Position numbers and translations under genes: made by a program. Below the pieces are notes generated by a model. That model saw nothing but the letters and a program-made list of their open reading frames with translations. It was not told the origin of the DNA and searched no databases. Shown piece after piece: positions 23,001 through 30,253 of a DNA stretch of 35,165 bases. The stretch's first letter is position 1. Every line of letters starts with the position of its first letter. Source of the stretch: an uncultured Porphyromonadaceae bacterium (lineage in GTDB: Bacteria > Bacteroidota > Bacteroidia > Bacteroidales > Muribaculaceae); assembly GCA_947178245.1 (NCBI GenBank), contig CAMWXO010000002.1, forward strand, positions 1-35,165. Direction: 5' to 3'.

Positions 23001-25015
23001 TTTTTGATTTCAGTTGATAGGTGAATGGAGGCCTTGTGATATATCTCACCGTCGGGAGATGTGGTGAAACAATGGCTGAAAGTTATTTCTTCGTGATACT
23101 TCTCCTTTATTAGCCTCATGGTCTCGAGCAGAACTCGCAGCCCGGTGCCCTTGTGATCGGTATCGGTATGGTCGGGGCCGCAGTTGTTTGTCACGGTCAC
23201 TGACACGCGGTTGTCTTTTTCAGGCCTCATTTCTATCTCAAGCCGCCTGTCCACTTCCGCCGGGAGCGATCTGAAGCCGTGCTTGAATGCATTTTCCACG
23301 AGAATCTGAAGAGCCATGGATGGAAAGAGCAATCCGGTGTCTATCACGGGGTCGATGAGGCATGTGTAGCGGAGGCGCCCTTTGCAGTTGGCTCCGATCA
23401 CGTCGATGTAGTCATCCACGAATCTGAGCTCCTCCGCGAAAGGAATCAGGATATCCGACATCGCGTATTGCTGACGACGTATGAGATTGAGAAGGCTTTC
23501 GAGATGCGACTCCTCTCCGTGTGTCTTTCTGAAGAGTTCTTGGTTGAGGGCGTTGTAGATGAAGTGGGGAGTCACCCTATTGCGCAGATTTTCTTCCCTC
23601 AGTTTGATTATCTTGTTCATCATTCTGTCTTCACGCTTTCGGGCGTTGTAACGGCGCATCATTGACATCAGCACGAGGACCACGATCACGGCCACGGCGA
23701 TGGCTACAGCGGCTATCAGCTTATAGATGTGGGCGCTCTGGCGGGTGTTTTCAGTCTGAAGGTTGAGGATGCGTCGGTCGCGCTGATAGAGCAGGTTGAG
23801 GGCCGAGATGCGCTGTCGCAGCTTGTAGGAGCGAAGCGAGTCCTGCACCGCGTCGTGACGTGTGCGGTAGGAGTATGCGCGGGAGTAGTCGCCGCTGCTT
23901 GCATACAGGTCTTCGAGAGCCTTCAGGCGGGCTACGTGCTGCTCAAGGCGGAGAGTGTCTGATTCCGGGTGCGTCAGGGCCACCCTTTTCCCCTCGGCAT
24001 AGTCTCCGGCCGAGGTGGCTGCCCTGATGAGCAGGGTATGGATGTAGGAGACCACCATCGGATTGGGCTGACGGGTGGTGAAGAATTCCGATGACTTCTC
24101 GAGTATGGGCATGGCCTCTCCCACGCGTCCGAGGCGTATGTATGTGTCGGCGAGGTTGATGTTGTTAAACATCCTCTCCCATGTTGATTCGGGTATCGAG
24201 TCAAGCAGATTGTCGAGCCGAGTCAGCACCCTCTCGGCGTCACGATAATCTCCCTTGTAGTAATAGAGGTTGGCGAGGCCGCTGAGCGTATTGAATTTGT
24301 CATACTGATCCATGACCCCGTAGATATCCATTGACTTGTTCCACCATATAAGGCCGTTGTCAAAGTCGTGCATGTCTGAGAAAACGCCCGCTATGCCGTT
24401 ATATAGCGGAATATAGTTCGCTTCCGGAAGTGTCAGTGAGTCGGCAATGGAAATGGCCCGGTGATAATAGATGGCGGCGCTGTCGAGGCTTCCGGCCAGC
24501 CGCATGGTGTTGGCATAATTGCCGTAGTATTGCGGAAGATCACTCCGTATGCCGGAGAGTTCGGCATAGTCTACCGCCTTCCGCAGATACTTTGCGGTGG
24601 AGTCGGCATTGTAGTGATACTGGTCGAAATAAGATCCATAGGTCTGGTATGCCTTTGCGAGAATCCGTGCCTTATTCTTGTCAGGGGTATGGCGCTCGAG
24701 CCAGCGTATGGCTGAATCGGCTGATGTAGCCAGCGTTCGGGGATCTCTCTGATAGTAAGCGATCACTCCTTGCTCTACCATGGCCTCGCTCCATCTCATG
24801 GAGTCGCCTTGCAGCAGGGCGGTTGCCTTGATGTCGCCTGCAAGGCGCATGGCACCCGGCATATTGCCGGCACGAAGAGAGTCGGATATGGCCGAGATTT
24901 CGGCCGGAGAGCCGGAAATGTCATCTTTCTCGCCGCTGCAGGCGGGGGCGATGAGTGCGAGTGATGCCGATGCGAGAATGCATTTCAAGGCCGGGCGGAT
25001 TACGCTCAAATTCAT
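22997..25015 (-). CDS. TPR-containing sensor histidine kinase of the LytS/YehU type
   Basis: The 672-residue protein from ATG 25015 has an N-terminal hydrophobic segment ending in a possible lipobox (LIAPAC, C26). A periplasmic helical region with TPR-like repeats follows (about 50-400), then one membrane segment (about 431-453), a coiled linker and a His_kinase domain with phospho-accepting H484 in VTPHFIYNALN. The ATP-binding domain has LVENAFKHGF and KGTGLRVLLETMRLI. A TTG at 25030 also opens the frame, but the ATG gives the better signal sequence. Both a lipoprotein-like N terminus and a later membrane span would tether the TPR domain at two points. The signal it senses is unknown; TPRs suggest a protein partner. 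Confidence 0.9.
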   Translation of the reverse strand: MNLSVIRPALKCILASASLALIAPACSGEKDDISGSPAEISAISDSLRAGNMPGAMRLAGDIKATALLQGDSMRWSEAMVEQGVIAYYQRDPRTLATSADSAIRWLERHTPDKNKARILAKAYQTYGSYFDQYHYNADSTAKYLRKAVDYAELSGIRSDLPQYYGNYANTMRLAGSLDSAAIYYHRAISIADSLTLPEANYIPLYNGIAGVFSDMHDFDNGLIWWNKSMDIYGVMDQYDKFNTLSGLANLYYYKGDYRDAERVLTRLDNLLDSIPESTWERMFNNINLADTYIRLGRVGEAMPILEKSSEFFTTRQPNPMVVSYIHTLLIRAATSAGDYAEGKRVALTHPESDTLRLEQHVARLKALEDLYASSGDYSRAYSYRTRHDAVQDSLRSYKLRQRISALNLLYQRDRRILNLQTENTRQSAHIYKLIAAVAIAVAVIVVLVLMSMMRRYNARKREDRMMNKIIKLREENLRNRVTPHFIYNALNQELFRKTHGEESHLESLLNLIRRQQYAMSDILIPFAEELRFVDDYIDVIGANCKGRLRYTCLIDPVIDTGLLFPSMALQILVENAFKHGFRSLPAEVDRRLEIEMRPEKDNRVSVTVTNNCGPDHTDTDHKGTGLRVLLETMRLIKEKYHEEITFSHCFTTSPDGEIYHKASIHLSTEIKK

Positions 25016-25066
25016 GCTATTCGTATTCAAAAAGATATCTTATAGGAGTCTGGGACTTTCAGACTG

Positions 25067-25074
25067 CAAAAATA
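25067..25074 (-). promoter_or_regulatory. Bacteroides-type -7 element for the sensor kinase/regulator operon
   Basis: On the minus strand TATTTTTG fits TAnnTTTG and ends 51 bases before the kinase start codon. No TTTG lies at the usual upstream distance. Confidence 0.4.
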
Positions 25075-25214
25075 ATAAAATATAATATCTTTTCATAATC
25101 ATATTCCGCCGGATTTTGCGTCGGTGTAAGTATTTTGGCCTTCTTATACGCGATTTTCTGCAACTCAGGTCTTGTTATCGGCATTTCAGAGTGGAAATAC
25201 ACAATATGGCAGTT

Positions 25215-25379
25215 TTTGATATGGAAATGTTTTTATAAATTTGCATGCGCAAAGGCAACTTACATCTCATCTTAAAAAGCAAGGTAAACCGGCGCTGACA
25301 GGCACCGGCAACTCTACAATCATCCACTGACTTGCAGAATAAAGGAACGCCCTCATTCTTGATTTCGAGGGCGTTCCTT
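25215..25379 (+). ncRNA. Candidate small RNA in the gene-free stretch between the sensor kinase and the kinase-fusion gene
   Basis: The 436-bp stretch 25016-25451 has no supported gene. On the + strand TTTG (25215-25218) lies 17 bases before TAAATTTG (25236-25243), a near-standard Bacteroides promoter pointing away from the sensor kinase. No + strand gene follows for 3 kb. About 100 bases downstream is a perfect 13-bp hairpin, AAGGAACGCCCTC (25342-25354) with GAGGGCGTTCCTT (25367-25379), which could end a transcript of roughly 130 bases. It has no strong T tract on this strand. An alternative is that the promoter is spurious and the hairpin belongs only to the opposite-strand operon. Confidence 0.3.
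25336..25379 (-). terminator. Terminator-like hairpin downstream of the permease/kinase operon
   Basis: The 13-bp perfect stem 25342-25354/25367-25379 with a 12-base loop lies about 70 bases past the stop of the minus-strand fusion gene. On that strand it is followed by TTATTCT after the stem, a weak T-rich tail. It may act in both directions. Confidence 0.6.
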
Positions 25380-25403
25380 ACAGTTTACGCGAATCGGCGA
25401 ATT

Positions 25404-25450
25404 AATTCTCAATTCCCAATTCTAAATTCTCAATTCTAAATTCTCAATTA
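25404..25450. repeat. AT-rich heptamer tandem repeat (AATTCTC / AATTCTA)
   Basis: Six consecutive heptamers AATTCTC, AATTCCC, AATTCTA, AATTCTC, AATTCTA, AATTCTC are followed by a partial AATTATT, ending one base before the stop codon of the minus-strand fusion gene. A degenerate relative lies at 28214-28248, at the other end of the same operon. Confidence 0.85.
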
Positions 25451-25451
25451 T

Positions 25452-26603
25452 TTACCCGCCTCTTCTTATCTTGATATCAAGCATCTCGGGCGATCTCTTA
25501 GCCCCGTCGGGAAGCACGAGCATCAGGTGGCCTCCGCCCCCGGCACCGAGCATCTTCCATGCAAGCGCTACATTCTTATATTTTTCAATGAATTCAGCCA
25601 CTCCCGGCTGCATCATTGCCGGGAAGAGAGACGTCTGCGCCTCAAAAGAAGCAAGATAAGCCTCCGCGAATGCCGGGAGGTCGCGGTGCCTGATTGCCTC
25701 CCAGCAGCGCTCTGCAGCGGAGGTGAGAGCATGCACCTTTTCGGGTGTGATATCTTTACCGTCCACAACCGAACAGCCGGGCCTGCGAGGAAACATAGGC
25801 ACGATGGCGAGATGATCTTCAAGCCATGAGAGGGTTTCCTCGTCATGAATCGATTCGATGCGGGAAGGCCAGAAATGGCCTTCGTAATAGTGGCGCGTGA
25901 TGCCCGACATGCAGATGCCGATAGCATCCTGAGCGCCTGAGATGTGGCCCGTATTCTCCGGATCGTTTTCAAAGCAGAATATGAGGCGTGCGAGCATCTC
26001 CTCGTTGTAGGGCGGAAGTTCGTAGGGCCATATCTTGCGTGCTGTGTTACGGGTTGAGGTAGACATGCCGCCACGCTCCATGAATTCATGATTGGGCTCT
26101 ATCGAGGCGGTGATGGCCCAGCCTGCGCCATGCTCCGACACGTATGGCTGATCTATCCACGTCCCGGCTATATCCACGCGGTAGGGGAGGTGTGATTTCA
26201 CCTCTCCGCGCAGAGCGGTGGTGGAGCGCGCCGCGAGGCCTTCGTCGGGGATTCTGTCAAGTACTATATATTTTATGCCGCGGCTCTCGCAGAGTTGCCT
26301 CTTGATGTCAGACCCTCCGTCGGAATTCACCACGAAGATGTCAGGCTTGATGCGATCCATCACCTCTACGAAATCGAGCATTCCCGATCCGGTATTGATG
26401 AATGCGTCGGTGACGTATCTGATCGATTTTACCATATAGAGGCGCTCTTTCTCGGAGTAGACGGTTTTGCGTTTTTTAAGTTCCTCGATGGTCTTGTCAG
26501 ATCCTATTCCTACATATAGGTCGCCGAATTGCGCGGCTTGTCTGAAAAAAGCCACGTGGCCTGAATGGAGCATGTCGTAACAGCCCGAGACGAATACCTT
26601 CAT
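25452..26603 (-). CDS. Fused nucleotidyltransferase - GHMP sugar kinase (bifunctional sugar activation enzyme)
   Basis: The 383-residue protein joins two catalytic units. Residues 1-133 are a cytidylyltransferase-like domain with HSGH (13-16) and the RSTTALR motif (126-132) of the TagD/HldE-type fold. Residues 138-375 are a GHMP kinase: PYRVDIAGTWID (140-151), a Ser/Thr-rich loop GGMSTSTRN (178-186) in place of the usual GLGSSAA, SGAQDAIGI (222-230) and LGAGGGGHL near the end. The kinase part is most like heptose/fucose kinase relatives. Such an enzyme could phosphorylate a sugar at C1 and then attach a nucleotide. The sugar and nucleotide are unknown. It is far shorter than Bacteroides Fkp and has an unrelated N-terminal domain. 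Its ATG overlaps the permease stop by 4 bp, implying coupled translation and a shared substrate. Confidence 0.82.
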   Translation of the reverse strand: MKVFVSGCYDMLHSGHVAFFRQAAQFGDLYVGIGSDKTIEELKKRKTVYSEKERLYMVKSIRYVTDAFINTGSGMLDFVEVMDRIKPDIFVVNSDGGSDIKRQLCESRGIKYIVLDRIPDEGLAARSTTALRGEVKSHLPYRVDIAGTWIDQPYVSEHGAGWAITASIEPNHEFMERGGMSTSTRNTARKIWPYELPPYNEEMLARLIFCFENDPENTGHISGAQDAIGICMSGITRHYYEGHFWPSRIESIHDEETLSWLEDHLAIVPMFPRRPGCSVVDGKDITPEKVHALTSAAERCWEAIRHRDLPAFAEAYLASFEAQTSLFPAMMQPGVAEFIEKYKNVALAWKMLGAGGGGHLMLVLPDGAKRSPEMLDIKIRRGG

Positions 26604-27868
26604 GCCGTTTTCCGTTGTTTTAGTTGAGTTATCGAGTATATTGCCACCACCACGAAGCAGAAGAGGGGAATCGTAAATGAGGCCGTGATGCCGGCCTTGT
26701 CGCTCAGCAGAGCCTGGCAGGGTGTGATGAGGGCGCCGCCGAGAATGGCCATGATAAGTCCGGATGAGGCGAGTTTCGCATCGCGGGGTTCAACGTCTTC
26801 GAGCGATAGGGCATAGATGGTGGGAAACATCAGCGACATGCACCCCGACACGAAAACGATGGCTACGGAGACAGCCGAGCCGCTCAGTGTCATCACTCCG
26901 ATCACGCCGGCAAGTCCGCCGCAAGCTGCTATGGTGAGCAGCAGCGAGGGCTTCACCCATTTCATGAGCCAGGTGAAGAGCATGCGGCATCCGGTGAAGG
27001 CCAGTATCGACCACAGGAATATGAGTGAAGCTTCGCTCTCGCGCACTCCCGTCTCAGCCATGACCATGCGGATGGTGAACGACCACATGCAGGTCTGTAC
27101 GCCCACATAGAAGAACTGTGCTACCACACCCGAGCAGTATCTTGAATTTTTTCTGAGTGCCCTGAACGAGCTTTTCAGAGATGAGGATGTGCTTCCGTCT
27201 TCTGATTGCGATGCGTCGGGTTTCGGCATTCTGGCGAATAATATCACCAGAAGGAGCACCACGAGAATAGCCCCGATCACAAGGTAGGTGCCGCTTACTG
27301 CGGAGAGCTCGCCCTGCATGATCTGTCTCAGCGCGGATTCGTCCATACCCGCACGCTCGGCGGCGTCAGCCTCGTGCAGCTGCGAGAGAATGAGGTAACG
27401 GCTCAGAAGGATGCCGATTATAGCGCCTACCGGATTGAAGGTCTGTGCGATATTGAGACGCCGTGTCGCGGTCTCTTTCGGGCCCATTGCGAGAATGTAG
27501 GGGTTGGCAGTTGTCTCGAGCACAGAGCAGCCTGACGCCATGACGTAGATGGCGAAGAGAAAGAATGGATAGGATGCTGCGTCGCCGGCCGGACGGAACA
27601 GCAGCGTACCGAGTGCGTAGAGCGAGAGGCCCGTTATGATGCCTGCCTTATAGCCGAAGCGGTTTATGAAGATGGCTGCCGGAAGCGCGAAACAGAAGTA
27701 AGCCCCATAGAAGGCAAACTGAACGAGCGATGTCTGAAGGTCGGACATCGACATTATTCGCTTGAACGCCGCCAGCAGGGTGTCGTTCATGTTGTTGGCG
27801 ATGCCCCACATTAGGAAGAGCATCGAGACCAGCAGAAATGGTAAGATTTTAAAGTTGTTAGATTTCAT
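26600..27868 (-). CDS. FucP-like sugar:proton symporter (MFS)
   Basis: The 422-residue protein from ATG 27868 begins MKSNNFKILPFLLVSMLFLMWGIANNMNDTLL, the usual start of Bacteroidota FucP/GluP-type permeases, and has about twelve hydrophobic segments. Family landmarks include the FAFYGAYFCFALPAA helix and the ETTANPYILAMGP motif with its conserved acidic residue, plus a central hydrophilic loop around residues 205-230. Members import fucose, glucose or galactose with protons across the inner membrane. An earlier in-frame ATG at 27910 would add 14 polar residues. The gene is first in a two-gene unit and overlaps the downstream kinase fusion by ATGA. The linkage suggests that the imported sugar is phosphorylated and nucleotide-activated directly. 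Confidence 0.88.
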   Translation of the reverse strand: MKSNNFKILPFLLVSMLFLMWGIANNMNDTLLAAFKRIMSMSDLQTSLVQFAFYGAYFCFALPAAIFINRFGYKAGIITGLSLYALGTLLFRPAGDAASYPFFLFAIYVMASGCSVLETTANPYILAMGPKETATRRLNIAQTFNPVGAIIGILLSRYLILSQLHEADAAERAGMDESALRQIMQGELSAVSGTYLVIGAILVVLLLVILFARMPKPDASQSEDGSTSSSLKSSFRALRKNSRYCSGVVAQFFYVGVQTCMWSFTIRMVMAETGVRESEASLIFLWSILAFTGCRMLFTWLMKWVKPSLLLTIAACGGLAGVIGVMTLSGSAVSVAIVFVSGCMSLMFPTIYALSLEDVEPRDAKLASSGLIMAILGGALITPCQALLSDKAGITASFTIPLFCFVVVAIYSITQLKQRKTA

Positions 27869-27977
27869 ATAGTAGGCATTTTCATTGATTCTGCGCAGCT
27901 TGCTCCGCATCTACTGTTTCGGGAGGCTGAATGGCTTTGGTTTCCTTCTTGATCTCGGGAGGTAGAGTTCGGAATGA

Positions 27978-28009
27978 CAAAGTTAGTGAAAATAATCCGT
28001 ATTATCAAA
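27978..28009 (-). promoter_or_regulatory. Complete Bacteroides-type promoter for the permease/kinase operon
   Basis: On the minus strand TTTG (28009-28006) is followed after exactly 20 bases by TAACTTTG (27985-27978), matching both the -33 and -7 elements. The predicted leader to ATG 27868 is about 100 bases. It is the best promoter match in the window. Confidence 0.75.
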
Positions 28010-28081
28010 ATAAATCAGCGTTCCGATGCTCAGGGTGAGGATTAGCAAGGGAGAAGGAGACGTTTTCATCGTTTTCAAAAT

Positions 28082-28210
28082 TGGCATCGTTGTCCGAAGA
28101 ATCCTTAATGACTTTAGAGACCCTAATGACCCTGCTTGCTCAAAAACTGAAAAACTTTTTTTACTGCGGCGAACTTCAGTTCGCCAATCTGACAACTGCC
28201 AACGATGCCA
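28082..28210. repeat. 11-bp inverted repeat bracketing a nested palindrome
   Basis: TGGCATCGTTG (28082-28092) and CAACGATGCCA (28200-28210) are perfect inverse complements 129 bp apart end to end. Inside lies the palindrome GGCGAACT-TC-AGTTCGCC (28168-28185). The gene-free stretch 27869-28272 holds this structure, the permease promoter, the degenerate heptamers and the helicase promoter, but no supported gene. Confidence 0.65.
28168..28185. repeat. GC-rich palindrome (REP-like) in an AT-rich spacer
   Basis: GGCGAACT and AGTTCGCC are exact complements with a two-base centre. A run of seven T residues lies upstream (28154-28160 region) rather than downstream, so on neither strand does it form a normal terminator. 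Its isolation in a spacer suggests an interspersed palindromic element. Confidence 0.55.
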
Positions 28211-28213
28211 CTC

Positions 28214-28248
28214 AATTCCAAATTCTACATTCCAAATTCCACATTATC
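28214..28248. repeat. Degenerate AT-rich heptamer repeat
   Basis: Successive heptamers read AATTCCA, AATTCTA, CATTCCA, AATTCCA, CATTATC, which are imperfect versions of the AATTCTC/AATTCTA units at 25404-25450. They lie 13 bases before the helicase -7 element. Confidence 0.6.
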
Positions 28249-28260
28249 TAAATTATTTAC

Positions 28261-28268
28261 TAACTTTG
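28261..28268 (+). promoter_or_regulatory. Bacteroides-type -7 element immediately before the helicase start codon
   Basis: TAACTTTG matches TAnnTTTG and ends only four bases before ATG 28273. If used, transcription would begin at or next to the start codon. No TTTG lies 20 bases upstream; that position falls in the heptamer repeat. Confidence 0.5.
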
Positions 28269-28272
28269 CATC

Positions 28273-30174
28273 ATGATTTCACCCATACATGCCCTTCAGG
28301 AACAGAAGAGGCTGCTGCAGATAGAATATGAAGAGGAGAAGAAAGCCTTCTCCCAACTCACTGAGCGCATCGGCCTTGCACGGCTTGCCGAGCGAGGCAA
28401 TGCATGGCTCGGCATCTCGATGGGCCGCGTATGGTATAACTCGCTCAATCAGAGGGTGGTGGAGATAATGCGGCCCGAGTCTTCTGCGGAAGATGACCAT
28501 AACTTCGAGTATGGCCGACCGGTAGCATTTTTCACAATTCCAGAGCGTGGGGAGAGAACTCCGCTTTATCCTTTCACAGGCACGGTCAGTTTTGTAGACG
28601 GAAACCGTATGGTGGTGGCCATCCCCGAGAGTGCCGATGTTGGGCGACTGTCGTCCGGCTCGGAGGCTGGAGTCATGCTCTCGTTCGACGAGACATCTTA
28701 CCGCACGATGTTTGAAGCCATTGACCGGACAATGAGCGCAAAAGGACGCCTCGGCGAGCTGCGCGACCTCTTTTATTCGCGCAGACCTGCGCAGCAACTG
28801 AGTCTGGAGCCGATGCGTTTCGCTTATCTGAACCACTCGCAGGAGCAGGCCGTCAATATGGTGCTCCGGGCCAAGGACGTGGCTATCGTGCATGGCCCTC
28901 CGGGCACGGGTAAGACCACGACCCTCGTTGAGGCTATTGTGGAGACTCTGAGGCGTGAGCCCCAGGTGCTGGTATGCGCCCAAAGCAATATGGCCGTAGA
29001 CTGGATATGCGAGAGGCTTGTAGACAGAGGAGTGAACGTGCTCAGGCTCGGCAACCCATCGCGTGTGGACGACAAAATGCTCTCATTCACCTACGAGCGG
29101 CGATTTGAGGCGCATCCCGATTATCCTGACCTCTGGAGCATTCGTAAGGCAATCAGGGAACTGCGGGCTGCCGGACGCCGCGCTAACGACAGCCGGCATC
29201 AGAAACTCGACCGCCTGCGTAGCCGGGCCACAGAACTTGAGATACGCATAAATCAGGATCTTTTCAATTCTGCCCATGTGATCGCCTCTACGCTCGTAGG
29301 CAGCGCGTCACGACTTCTCGAAGGAATGAAATTCTCCACTCTCTTCATCGATGAGGCTGCTCAGGCGCTCGAGGCCGCCTGCTGGATTCCCATCCGCAGG
29401 GCAGGCAGGATAGTGCTTGCCGGCGACCACTGCCAGTTGCCGCCGACAGTGAAATCGTATGAGGCCATGAAGGCCGGACTCGGACGCTCTCTTATGGAGC
29501 GACTCGCGGTCTCACACCCGGAAGCGGTGACGCTGCTCACTATGCAATATCGCATGAATCAGGAGATAATGCGTTTCTCAAATGAGTGGTTCTACTCCGG
29601 AGCCATGACCGCCGCGCCTGAAGTGAAGCATAGGGGAATACTTGATCTGGACACCCCAATAGAATGGATAGACACAGCCGAAGCCATACTCCCCGTCAAC
29701 GAAGACGCGGATCCGGCCGAAGCCGAATCCGCGTTTCAGGAAGCCCTCGCAGGAGAAAGCCACGGACGCATCAACCGCGACGAAGCGGAATTCACCGTCC
29801 TAACTCTGCGCACATACATTGAGAAGATAGGTAAGCAGCGGTTTCTCGACGAGCGCATCGACGTGGGAGTCATCTCCCCTTATCGGGCCCAGGTGAGATA
29901 TCTGCGCGGTCTTATCAAGCGCACGCAGTTTTTCAGGCCCTTCCGTCATCTCATCTCGGTGAACACCGTCGATGGATTTCAGGGGCAGGAGCGCGATGTA
30001 ATCATAATCTCGCTTGTGAGGAGCAACGACGACGGCAATATCGGTTTTCTGCGTGATCTCAGACGTATGAACGTGGCGATGACCCGTGCCCGCATGAAAC
30101 TCATCATCATCGGATCTGTCTCGACCCTCACCCGCCACCCCTTCTATCGCCGCCTCCACGACTTACTGTCATAA
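28273..30174 (+). CDS. Superfamily 1 DNA/RNA helicase of the UPF1/IGHMBP2 type
   Basis: The 633-residue protein has an N-terminal OB/beta-barrel-like region (about 40-140), a Q-motif region (LNHSQEQAVNMVL), Walker A GPPGTGKTT (208-216), motif II DEAAQALEAA, motif III LAGDHCQLPPTV, motif IV/V VNTVDGFQGQERDVIIISLVRSN and motif VI NVAMTRARMKLIIIG. This is the UPF1-like SF1B set, consistent with 5'-3' nucleic-acid unwinding by ATP hydrolysis. Bacterial roles of this group are poorly known and may involve RNA or DNA repair. It stands alone, convergent with the nucleotidyltransferase. The start ATG is nearly on top of a -7 element, so the message may be leaderless, or translation may begin at a later codon. 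Confidence 0.93.
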   Translation: MISPIHALQEQKRLLQIEYEEEKKAFSQLTERIGLARLAERGNAWLGISMGRVWYNSLNQRVVEIMRPESSAEDDHNFEYGRPVAFFTIPERGERTPLYPFTGTVSFVDGNRMVVAIPESADVGRLSSGSEAGVMLSFDETSYRTMFEAIDRTMSAKGRLGELRDLFYSRRPAQQLSLEPMRFAYLNHSQEQAVNMVLRAKDVAIVHGPPGTGKTTTLVEAIVETLRREPQVLVCAQSNMAVDWICERLVDRGVNVLRLGNPSRVDDKMLSFTYERRFEAHPDYPDLWSIRKAIRELRAAGRRANDSRHQKLDRLRSRATELEIRINQDLFNSAHVIASTLVGSASRLLEGMKFSTLFIDEAAQALEAACWIPIRRAGRIVLAGDHCQLPPTVKSYEAMKAGLGRSLMERLAVSHPEAVTLLTMQYRMNQEIMRFSNEWFYSGAMTAAPEVKHRGILDLDTPIEWIDTAEAILPVNEDADPAEAESAFQEALAGESHGRINRDEAEFTVLTLRTYIEKIGKQRFLDERIDVGVISPYRAQVRYLRGLIKRTQFFRPFRHLISVNTVDGFQGQERDVIIISLVRSNDDGNIGFLRDLRRMNVAMTRARMKLIIIGSVSTLTRHPFYRRLHDLLS

Positions 30175-30176
30175 TC

Positions 30177-30223
30177 TCTATAAAACAACGGCAGCCGAGC
30201 CCCATCCCAGGCCCCGGCCGCCG
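30177..30223 (-). terminator. Intrinsic terminator of the sugar kinase/nucleotidyltransferase operon
   Basis: On the minus strand CGGCGGCCGGGGCC (from 30223) pairs with the arm ending at 30189 through a long GC stem with two G-T wobbles and one mismatch, followed by TTGTTTTATAG. The wobbles become A-C mismatches on the + strand, so the structure favours the minus-strand transcript. Confidence 0.7.
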
Positions 30224-30253
30224 CACCTACTTACGAATAAATGTGTTTTATTA

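Noticed and set aside
25404-25450. CRISPR-like array
   Set aside because: The repeat unit is only seven bases, with no spacers and no cas genes in the window.
25452-26603. Fucokinase/GDP-fucose pyrophosphorylase (Fkp)
   Set aside because: Fkp is far longer with a large beta-helix-linked pyrophosphorylase domain; this protein has a short HxGH cytidylyltransferase-like domain.
28168-28185. Intrinsic terminator
   Set aside because: The T run lies before the palindrome on the + strand and becomes an A run after it on the minus strand, and no gene ends close by.
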